From the NCBI GenBank assembly GCA_963785755.1, contig CAWAXG010000058.1, positions 1-64,000 on the forward strand: a stretch of DNA of 64,000 nt, given 5' to 3'. Below are positions 7,828 to 14,181 of this stretch, piece after piece; the first letter of the stretch is position 1, and each line of letters starts with the position of its first letter. The position numbers and the translations under genes are program-made. The notes beneath the pieces are model-generated. The model ran no database searches. It worked only from the letters and a program-made list of their open reading frames with translations, and was not told where the DNA came from. This DNA comes from JACCXG01 sp963785755 (lineage in GTDB: Bacteria > Acidobacteriota > Vicinamibacteria > Vicinamibacterales > 2-12-FULL-66-21).

Positions 7828-8328
7828 ATGCGAAACATCATCCTCGGCCTCCTGGCCGCACTGCTGACCACTACTGCCACAGCGCAGACGCCAGACGTAA
7901 TGGTTGGTACCTGGCGGCTCGTATCCTTTGTCAGCGCGGACTCGACGGGTCAGCAACGCCCCGTGTGGGGTGAGCACCCGACGGGCCTTATCGTCTATAC
8001 CGCCGATGGGCATGTGTCGGCGCAACTGTACGATCCGCGTCGTCCGCGTGCCGGCGAGATCGCGAAGGAAACTCCGTCGGCGCCGGCACAGCCTGGTTAC
8101 AGCGGGCTGTACACGTATTTCGGGACGTTCTCCGTCGACACCAAGGCTCGCACCGTGTCGCACCACGTCGAAGGCGCAATGGCGCCCGACTGGATTGGTC
8201 GCACCCTGGTCAGGGCCTATCGCTTCATCGGGCCCGATCGGCTCGAGCTCCGAGTGATCACCGACGCGGCCGGGCGAACACGCGACGACGGTTCAATACT
8301 CGTGTGGGAGCGCGTCCGTAAGCGGTAA
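7828..8328 (+). CDS. Secreted lipocalin-like domain protein
   Basis: 166 residues. MRNIILGLLAALLTTTATAQ is a signal peptide, so the protein is exported to the periplasm. The mature part begins GTWRLVSFVSADSTGQQRPV WGEHPTGLIVYTADGHVSAQ, which is the lipocalin_5/DUF-type lipocalin-like pattern (GTW at strand 1, GLIVYTADGHMS). It ends RDDGSILVWERVRKR. It is likely a small beta-barrel binding a hydrophobic ligand; the ligand is unknown. It follows the last attC-like site, so it could be the final cassette, but a degenerate GGTTAGCG after the stop is too weak to prove it. Confidence 0.75.
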   Translation: MRNIILGLLAALLTTTATAQTPDVMVGTWRLVSFVSADSTGQQRPVWGEHPTGLIVYTADGHVSAQLYDPRRPRAGEIAKETPSAPAQPGYSGLYTYFGTFSVDTKARTVSHHVEGAMAPDWIGRTLVRAYRFIGPDRLELRVITDAAGRTRDDGSILVWERVRKR

Positions 8329-8367
8329 GGCGCCAGCCGCTCGCTTCCCGCGGCAGGTTAGCGCCGC

Positions 8368-9598
8368 CTATTTGTACGACGACCGGTCCACCGCGACGCC
8401 GCGCAGATAGACCGACGCGATCTTGCGCGTGTTGGTGATGTCGTCCAGCGGATTCGCGTCGAGCACGAGAAAGTCGGCGCTCTTGTTCGCCTCGATCGTG
8501 CCTGTGTCGGTCAGCTTGAGAAACTGCGCGCCATTGCGCGTCGCGGCGACGATCACCTGCATCGGCGTCATCCCGGCGGCGACCATGTCGCGCATCTCGA
8601 CGTGCGGCGCGTACGGCGTATTGCCGTCCGTTCCGACGACGATCCGTACGCCGGCGGCGTTCATCTTCGCCAGGTTGCGCGCCTGGATCGCCCAGAAGGC
8701 CTGCGCGTCGGTCCGGTCGGTGTTGCCCTTCTGCAGCGTCTCGAACTCTTCCGCCGGGAGGCTCCGCCGCAGCCAGTCGATCTCGGCCACCACTCCGCGA
8801 TCGGGCATGTTCGGCCCGAGCACCAGCTCCTTGTGCTGTTTCACGAGCGCCAGGAATTCCTCGTCGAGATCCTTGTCCCGCACGCCGTGCGCGAACGCGT
8901 CGAGGCCGGCGCGGAGCGTGGCCTTCGCATCCTCGAGCGTGTAGATGTGCGCGATCACGCGAAGGCCATGCTTGTGCGCTTCATCGATGACGGCGCTGTA
9001 GAGCTCGGGCGACAGCTTCGTCACTTTCCCCAGGCGGTCGTCGACCCAGATCTTGATGATGTCGACTTTCCTGGCCGCATTCTGCTGGACGGCCTGGCGC
9101 GCTTCCGCGGCCGTCGTGACCCAGAACGGCGCGGTCGTGCGACCGGGTTCCGGCGCCGTGATGCCGCGCCCGGCCGTGAAGGAACCTCGCCAGCCCGGGC
9201 ATCGTCTGTGCGCGAACGTCGAATGGATCGCCGGCCGTGTCCTGACCCAGACTCAGCGCCGCTCCGACTCCGAAGTACGCCCGTCGACGCAGATCGTCGA
9301 CGAGCATCTCGCGCGTCTGGCTCAGATGGGTGTGCGTATCGATGATCGCCGGCATCACGGTCTTGCCGGCGAGATTCACCCTGGTCGCACCCGCGGGCGC
9401 GCGCACGTCGCCGGCCCTGCCGACCTGCACGAAACGCGCACCGTTCACGACGAACGACGCGTTGTCGATGGGCACGCGCCCGTCGCCGACGATGACGCGT
9501 GCGCCCTCGAAGACGGTGACGCCAGCGGGCGGCGACTGCCCGAGGATTGGAACCGATCCGGCGATGATCACCGCGACAAGCCATCTCAGTCGTGGCAT
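8368..9598 (-). pseudogene. Exported amidohydrolase with one frameshift
   Basis: ATG 9598 follows a strong GGAGGG and opens a signal peptide (MPRLRWLVAVIIAGSVPILG). The N-terminal half has the amidohydrolase beta-strands and the metal motif IDTHTHLSQTRE. Near 9180-9186 the frame is lost by one base (AGGTTCC where AGGTTC is expected). It continues one frame over as FTAGRGITAPEPGRTTAPFW, KVDIIKIWVDD, VIAHIY (metal His), GTDGNTPY (catalytic Asp) and ADFLVLDANPLDDI near the C-terminus. The joined product is about 410 residues, normal for imidazolonepropionase-like periplasmic amidohydrolases. The rest of the gene is well preserved, so this is a recent mutation or a sequencing indel. Confidence 0.82.
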
Positions 9599-9680
9599 TG
9601 GCCCTCCGCCGGGCGAACTGTATCAGGGATCGGGAACACTCGAGCCTCGATAGAATTCGCAGTCAGGGGGACTGCTGTCT

Positions 9681-10376
9681 ATGCAACCATCACGTTTTCT
9701 CGTCACCGGCGGGAGTCAGGGAATCGGCGCCGCCGTTGTCGAACTGGCGAGGAAGGCCGGTCACCAGGTCGTGTTCACGGGCCGCAACGCACAACTCATC
9801 GAGACGATTGCCCGCGACACCGGCGCGTATGGCCTTCGGGCCGACGTCTCTGCGAGCGACGACAATGCCAGAACCATCGACGCGTGCATGGAGCGCATGG
9901 GCGGCGTGGACGTGCTCGTCAACAACGCCGGGTACGCCTATCGGGGTGAAATCGGCGCGCTCGACGTGGACCGCATGAAGGAGATGTTCGACACGAACGT
10001 GTTCGGGCTGGTCGACATCACGAATCGGGTCGTGCCGCAGATGAAGGCGCGCGGGGCGGGCGACATCGTGAACATCGCCTCGACTTCCGGGATGAAGGGC
10101 GCCGCGACCGCAACGTCGTATGCCGGCAGCAAGTGGGCGCTCCGAGGCATCAGCCAGTGCTGGCAGGCGGAATTGAGACCGCACGGCATACGCGTCGTCT
10201 GCGTGTGCCCGTCCGAAGTCCAGACCAACTTTGGCGGCAGGACGGGTCGCAACAATCCGAACAAGCTCTTCGCCGCGGATATCGCCGAGACGATCATGGC
10301 GGCGCTCAACATGCCGCGCCGAACCCTGTGGCCGGAGCTGGCCGTGTTTGCGAACAATCCGTGGAAGGAAGACTGA
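9681..10376 (+). CDS. Short-chain dehydrogenase/reductase
   Basis: 231-residue classical SDR, cytosolic NAD(P)-dependent oxidoreductase. TGGSQGIG (near residue 9) is the cofactor-binding glycine motif, NNAGYAY follows, and the catalytic set is the Ser in NIASTSG with Y-x-x-x-K in TSYAGSKWAL. The substrate is unknown. A G-rich ribosome site (GGGGG near 9666) precedes ATG 9681. It is divergent from the amidohydrolase; the 82-nt spacer should hold both promoters. Confidence 0.92.
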   Translation: MQPSRFLVTGGSQGIGAAVVELARKAGHQVVFTGRNAQLIETIARDTGAYGLRADVSASDDNARTIDACMERMGGVDVLVNNAGYAYRGEIGALDVDRMKEMFDTNVFGLVDITNRVVPQMKARGAGDIVNIASTSGMKGAATATSYAGSKWALRGISQCWQAELRPHGIRVVCVCPSEVQTNFGGRTGRNNPNKLFAADIAETIMAALNMPRRTLWPELAVFANNPWKED

Positions 10377-10439
10377 CTGTCTGAGCTCTGCGTTCTCTGC
10401 GAGCTCCGTCCGTACGTGCGTGACAGGCGATGGGATTGG

Positions 10440-11504
10440 CTAGTTGAGCGGAAAGATGACCTTCAGCACCTCGTCGGTCGTATAGACGCAGCGGTCGTTG
10501 TGCCCGCACTCGGGGACGATCAGCACGTTGTGTTTCGCGCCGAGGTGTTCGTTGACGAACTTCACGTAGGCCTCGCCGCGGGCGCGGCGTGTCGCGCCCT
10601 GCGCCATCGCGTTGCAGGACGAGTCGAATCCGCCCAGCGGCAGCGTGTCCACCTGCGCCAGCAGATACGTCGTCGGACGGGCCGCCAGCTGCTTCTTCAA
10701 CTGATCGTCCTGGATGCCGGCCGTGTAGCCGCTCGTCCGCTGCGTGAGGCCGAACGGCCAGCGGTCGTAGGTCTGCGCGCTGCCGGCGCAGTTCCCCGAG
10801 GGTTGGTAGGGGCCGTAGGAGAAGTTCGTGTGCGGCGTCTCCGTCTTCCAGCCGAGCGCCGCGTTCTCCGGCGTCGCGTCGTCCACCGGCAGCGGACGCG
10901 TCGAGTCCGGCCAGGCGTAGCTCGACGGGTTGGCGACGACGTAGCTGACCGGGACGCCGAGCGTATCGTGGACCTTGTTCGCCATCTCGTAGCGGGCGAC
11001 GAACTGTCCGCCGGCCGAGTGGCCGGCGACGACGATGGCGGACAGGTTGGGGAAGGTCCTCTTGTCGGCGAGCCGGCGCAGGATCTCGTCGACGAAGTCG
11101 AACGACGTCAAGTCCTTGTTCGCCGGCGAGACGCCCCCGGATCGCCAGCTGTCGCCGCCGCAGCTCCAGCTCACTTCGTTGGTGTCGAGCTTGTCGCGGC
11201 AGTTGCCGTCGGCCGACGCGACGCGCGGCGCGATGACTATCGCGTCTTCGAGGGCGCCAGCGAGGAACGCCGCCGACGTGGCGCTGCGGAAGTAGCGGTC
11301 GGCGTTGCGATTCGTCCCGTGGATCATGATCAGCGCGCGGCGGATGCGGTCGTTGCGCTTGTCGAGCGGATACGTCGTGTAGATCATCGACCGCGCGGGT
11401 CCGCCCTTGAGCGTCACGAACTGCGTGCAGCGCGGCTCGGCCGCGGTGCAGGGCGCGGCCGCGGCGGCGGCGGTCACTTGAGCGGCGAGAAGCAGCGGAA
11501 GCAT
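10440..11504 (-). CDS. Secreted alpha/beta hydrolase
   Basis: About 354 residues. MLPLLLAAQVTAAAAAAPC is a signal peptide. The body has ALIMIHGTNRNADRYF (oxyanion region) and VVAGHSAGGQFVARY (nucleophile elbow G-H-S-A-G), with a late ECGHNDRC segment that may supply the catalytic His. Several Cys pairs suggest disulfides outside the cytoplasm. The open frame extends to 11567, but ATG 11504 is preferred because a REP-like palindrome (11524-11540) would otherwise be inside the coding region. No clear ribosome site is present. The fold matches secreted esterase/PHB-depolymerase-like proteins; the substrate is not known. Confidence 0.8.
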   Translation of the reverse strand: MLPLLLAAQVTAAAAAAPCTAAEPRCTQFVTLKGGPARSMIYTTYPLDKRNDRIRRALIMIHGTNRNADRYFRSATSAAFLAGALEDAIVIAPRVASADGNCRDKLDTNEVSWSCGGDSWRSGGVSPANKDLTSFDFVDEILRRLADKRTFPNLSAIVVAGHSAGGQFVARYEMANKVHDTLGVPVSYVVANPSSYAWPDSTRPLPVDDATPENAALGWKTETPHTNFSYGPYQPSGNCAGSAQTYDRWPFGLTQRTSGYTAGIQDDQLKKQLAARPTTYLLAQVDTLPLGGFDSSCNAMAQGATRRARGEAYVKFVNEHLGAKHNVLIVPECGHNDRCVYTTDEVLKVIFPLN

Positions 11505-11523
11505 GGGGAGAACATAACTGAAG

Positions 11524-11540
11524 TCCGCCTGAAGGCGGAA
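11524..11540. repeat. REP-like palindrome
   Basis: TCCGCCTGAAGGCGGAA, a 6-bp inverted repeat around TGAA. The same 17 bases recur at 56225-56241, so it is a dispersed element rather than a local hairpin. It lies just upstream of the alpha/beta hydrolase gene. Confidence 0.7.
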
Positions 11541-11606
11541 ACTACAAGCGTGGGATTGATCGGGCACCGTTGCTGACTTCCACGGAACGATTAGTCAGCC
11601 ATCCGC

Positions 11607-12302
11607 TCAGGTGACGGACCCGCCGGCGCGCGCGCGGTGAAATTTCTCCAACTCCTGATTGGCCTGCAGAATGGTCAGGAGACTTCGCTCCACGGCCTCG
11701 AGGTGCTGGCCGGGGATCGCGAAGTAAGCGTCGGTGTCGCCGGCACCCGTGTACACGCGATTACCAACACAACCGAAGCTGGCGGCCGTCCGGGTCGTGT
11801 TGATGGCCTCGGGCAGGACCGCGCATGTCGGACGGCCCAGAGCTGGTCCGGTACCCACCACGCCTGCGCTTTGGGCTGCCTCGGCGAGCAACATCAACTG
11901 CCTGGCATTCCCGCGGACGAGCACCACGTCAGGGGTCAATGGCGTCCGTGTCAGCGGCGCGTACACCGCTGCCTGGAGCGGCGTGCGCCGTCTCGGGATG
12001 TGCGGCACGTCCTCCATCTTCATGTACGACAGTCCGACCATCGTCTTGACGAGGCCCATGAGTTCGGCCTCTTCCGCTGGCGACAGTGCGACGTTGTGTG
12101 TATGGGCGCCCACCGGGCAACGCTTGTGATCGTCCGCCAGCGTGAAGAAGACCTCCCCGGCGGCAGCGCGGCGCCAGTACCCGCATCCTGCGGGTTCTGG
12201 AGTCGACACGCGGGGCACGCCCGCGGGCGGTCGATCGACAAACGTGATGGCCACGGGTGCGGACTCGAGCTCGAGCAGCTCGATGAGTGAACTCTGGGGC
12301 AT
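11607..12302 (-). CDS. DUF169 family protein
   Basis: 231-residue protein with the DUF169 pattern: LELESAPVAITFVDRPPAGV near the N-terminus, a CGYWRRAAAGEVFFT segment, CPVGAHTHNV, then VVLVRGNARQLMLLAEAAQ, PTCAVLPEAINTTRTAASFG CVGNR and a C-terminal helix. The conserved cysteines (CGYW, CPVG, PTC, GCVGNR) suggest binding of a metal or Fe-S cluster, but no function is established for the family. ATG 12302 has a strong GAGGAGGAG ribosome site and lies 20 nt after the MerP-like stop. It is therefore the last gene of the mer-like operon and may act on the same metal. Confidence 0.85.
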   Translation of the reverse strand: MPQSSLIELLELESAPVAITFVDRPPAGVPRVSTPEPAGCGYWRRAAAGEVFFTLADDHKRCPVGAHTHNVALSPAEEAELMGLVKTMVGLSYMKMEDVPHIPRRRTPLQAAVYAPLTRTPLTPDVVLVRGNARQLMLLAEAAQSAGVVGTGPALGRPTCAVLPEAINTTRTAASFGCVGNRVYTGAGDTDAYFAIPGQHLEAVERSLLTILQANQELEKFHRARAGGSVT

Positions 12303-12322
12303 GCTCTCCTCCTCGATCTCAT

Positions 12323-12817
12323 TCAGCGGACGGCGGAACCCGCCGGGTCGGCCCTGGTCACTTCGAGAACGTGGGGCTCGACCTGATCATTCAGCTGTCC
12401 CGTGACGCAACTGATGCCGTCCGCGGGTGCGTGACCGCGCAGGACGAAATGCATTCCTGCGGTCGTAATCCAGCGCTCGCCGGTCTTCTGTTCGATAGCC
12501 CCGCAGAGATCGATCTCCATCCTGAGGACTTCTACATCAGCCTCGCTGAGCGCCCGACGAAATTCCACGGGCGAAAAGGCGTGCCTGCCCCGAGCGAACG
12601 TCACTATCGTAGTCTGTTGGCTCTGACTGATCGAGATCTCAGCGACGCCTGCCAGGCGCCGTCGCAACGCCACCTCCATCGTGGCGGCGCAGGCCGGTCA
12701 CGTGATGCCTCGAACGTGAGCGAACACACGTTGCACGCCCTCGTGCTCAGGCTCTGGTGTCCTCGCTGGGGCACAGCCGGCGAAAGCGACGAGCACCAGA
12801 CCGAGGATGCATCGCAT
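12323..12817 (-). CDS. MerP-like HMA lipoprotein with predicted selenocysteine (UxxC)
   Basis: Candidate selenoprotein of 164 residues. MRCILGLVLVAFAGC is a lipoprotein signal, placing the protein on the outer face of a membrane. A heavy-metal-associated (HMA) domain follows: VRGIT-[UGA]-PACAATMEVALRRRLAGV AEISISQ. The in-frame TGA (12698-12700, codon 40) falls exactly on the first Cys of the GMTCxxC metal motif, giving GIT-Sec-P-A-Cys. The frame stays open and homologous on both sides, and a stem-loop follows at the SECIS distance. A further region (IDLCG, GISC) extends beyond the HMA domain. The gene begins 17 nt after the MerT-like stop. The predicted role is handing Hg(II) or another soft metal to the MerT-like permease. 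The alternative is a Cys-to-stop nonsense mutation. ATG 12817 lacks a clear ribosome site. Confidence 0.78.
12668..12686 (-). promoter_or_regulatory. Predicted bacterial SECIS stem-loop (MerP-like gene)
   Basis: On the minus strand CGCCAC-GATGGAG-GTGGCG forms a perfect 6-bp stem with a 7-nt loop that starts with G. The loop begins 17 nt after the TGA at 12698-12700. Bacterial SECIS models require a hairpin inside the coding region with the apical loop roughly 16-37 nt after UGA and a G in the first two loop positions; E. coli fdhF has 18 nt. Both conditions are met. Confidence 0.68.
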
Positions 12818-12834
12818 TGATAAGCGATCGCGGA

Positions 12835-13170
12835 TCAGCGATAGCGGAGCCATAGCGCCATCCACGCGCTCAACACCAGGCCGCTCAGCCCGATGCTGGC
12901 CCACAGGATCACGATCATCGCGGGGGTGCGCCTAGGTGGCGGGCGCCGCCAGACGAGCCAGCTTTCGTAGGTCAACGAGACTGCTGCAACGAGTCCAAAC
13001 ACCGGCTGCAGGCGCTCGAGCCACAGCAGACAGCTCGCGCTGACGACCGACACGGCGCCAAGTCCTGCCAGGACTTGAGGCAGCAGTCATCAACTGGGCA
13101 CCAGCAGCGCAGACACCATCGAGATGAGCCCGGCGGTCTGCGAGCGAGCTTTCTCATGCCTGGCGCTCAC
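12835..13170 (-). CDS. MerT-like membrane protein with predicted vicinal Sec-Sec (UU)
   Basis: Candidate selenoprotein of 111 residues. In frame it reads QTAGLISMVSALLVPS, then TGA TGA (13090-13092 and 13087-13089, codons 27-28), then LLPQVLAGLGAVSVVSASCL LWLERLQPVFGLVAAVSLTY ESWLVWRRPP and two C-terminal hydrophobic stretches. MerT mercury transporters have GGLAAILASTCCLGPLVLVA LG in helix 1, so the two UGA codons replace exactly the Hg-binding Cys-Cys pair. A perfect hairpin follows at SECIS distance. Start chosen at GTG 13170, which overlaps the upstream TGA stop as GTGA; translational coupling would explain the weak ribosome site. Without recoding, only a fragment from GTG 13053 would be made, lacking helix 1. 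The role is inner-membrane uptake of Hg(II) or a similar metal, by family analogy. Confidence 0.76.
13059..13077 (-). promoter_or_regulatory. Predicted bacterial SECIS stem-loop (MerT-like gene)
   Basis: On the minus strand CAAGTCCTGGCAGGACTTG forms a perfect 8-bp stem with loop GGC (or 7 bp with loop TGGCA). The loop starts 17 nt after the second TGA, the same distance as in the MerP-like gene, and contains G at its first positions. It lies entirely inside the coding frame. Confidence 0.68.
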
Positions 13171-14048
13171 TCCGGTGGCCGCTGGAGCGCCGGGCAAGGG
13201 GCATTGACGGATGTGACGCACATGTTCCGCTCGAACGTTGTCTGGCCGGCAGGCGAAAGATTCAGGATGTCGACCGCTTGAGCCTCGGGCCGTGTATTCG
13301 CCACCTGGATGCCGGGGTTCCCAACCACCACGTTCTGCCGGATCACCGTCCGGCGCGCTCCGGACGCCACGAAAATCCCGTTGGTATTGCCCGTCACGTT
13401 GTTTCCGTCGAGGAGGTTCCCGGTGGCCGTCGCGATCACGCCGATTCCAAAATCATCTGCAGGTTCCGAGTAACCATTTCCGTGTATGTCGTTCAGCCGG
13501 ACCCGGCTGTTGTGGCCGGCGATTCATATGCCGCCGCATGGCGCGCTGGTCGACCCGTTCCGGACGGAGGTAACGCCTTCCACAAGAGTTCCAAACGACG
13601 TCGCCGCGATGAACACGCCAGAAGCGCAGTTGGTCGATGTCGTCATGTTCTCCACCCGTGCGTCGGTCGACGCCATCACGGCGACGCCGTGTGTGCGGAA
13701 CCGCTGGATCAGCCCTGGTCCGCGGATCCCGACGTTGCGGCTGCTGTTGGTCGAGATGCCATTCTCGCCGGCGGGGTTGGGGCCGCCGCAAGCCGTCGTG
13801 GCATCGGCTGTCCCGGTGATCGTGAAGCCGTTCAGCCGCAGCTCCACATTTGGTGCGCCGAAGGCGAAACAGGTGTTACCAGCCGGGACGTTGCACGTCA
13901 CATTGCCAGTCAGATCGGTGTCTTCGACGATCATGTACGTGCGTGTGATGATCCCGCTGACTTCATCGGCTGCCCGTGCCCATGCTCCGAAGGCCACTGC
14001 GGCAACGGCGGTGCCGGCAGCGAGTTGGAACCCGCGTTTCCAGTCCAT
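13167..14048 (-). CDS. Exported right-handed beta-helix protein with one in-frame TGA
   Basis: 293 codons from ATG 14048 (ribosome site AGGTGAGG) to TGA 13167. The signal peptide is MDWKRGFQLAAGTAVAAVAF GAWARA. The rest is a parallel beta-helix (PbH1/NosD-like) repeat protein: NVELRLNGFTITGTA, SRNVGIRGPGLIQRFRTHGV AV, ARVENMTTSTNCASGVFIAA, RVRLNDIHGNGYSEPADDFG and NLLDGNNVTGNTNGIFVASG. A TGA at 13524-13526 interrupts the frame in CGGI-[UGA]-IAGHNS, yet both sides are in the same frame and clearly one protein. In related repeats this position is often aromatic, so TGG-to-TGA is a simple explanation. A SECIS-like hairpin follows, so recoding is possible. Its stop overlaps the MerT-like GTG start. 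Confidence 0.68.
13494..13509 (-). promoter_or_regulatory. Hairpin after the beta-helix TGA (possible SECIS)
   Basis: On the minus strand CAGCC-GGGTCC-GGCTG, loop starting 19 nt after TGA 13524-13526. Loop and distance fit the bacterial SECIS model, but no Cys-aligned position supports selenocysteine here. Short GC hairpins are common in this genome. Confidence 0.3.
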
Positions 14049-14162
14049 AAGACCTCACCTGGGGGTGCAATCGCTCCGAGAGTGGCACCTTCCCCGAACA
14101 TGTACGCGTAAACCGAGGAAAAAGGGGGCCAGGACCTTGCCCGGCAGGCCGCCGGGCCCGTA

Positions 14163-14181
14163 TGCTGGCTCCTCGCCAGCA
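14163..14181 (+). promoter_or_regulatory. Hairpin overlapping the kinase start codon
   Basis: TGCTGGCtcctcGCCAGCA is a perfect 7-bp inverted repeat whose last base is the A of the kinase ATG. It would mask the translation start in the mRNA. No separate ribosome site is visible upstream. Confidence 0.5.

Noticed and set aside
8368..9598. Selenocysteine or programmed frameshift in the amidohydrolase
   Set aside because: The break is a one-base indel (AGGTTCC) without a UGA at a catalytic residue or a slippery motif with downstream structure; a plain mutation or sequencing error is simpler.
12835..13053. MerT-like protein starting at GTG 13053
   Set aside because: This start would remove helix 1 and the metal site, leaving no recognisable function. 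The upstream frame is homologous to MerT and open apart from the two UGA codons.
12972..13157. 61-codon Cys-rich minus-strand ORF starting at ATG 13157
   Set aside because: It is a shadow frame of the MerT-like gene. Its many Cys codons come from reading CTG/CTGCTG-type sequence out of frame.
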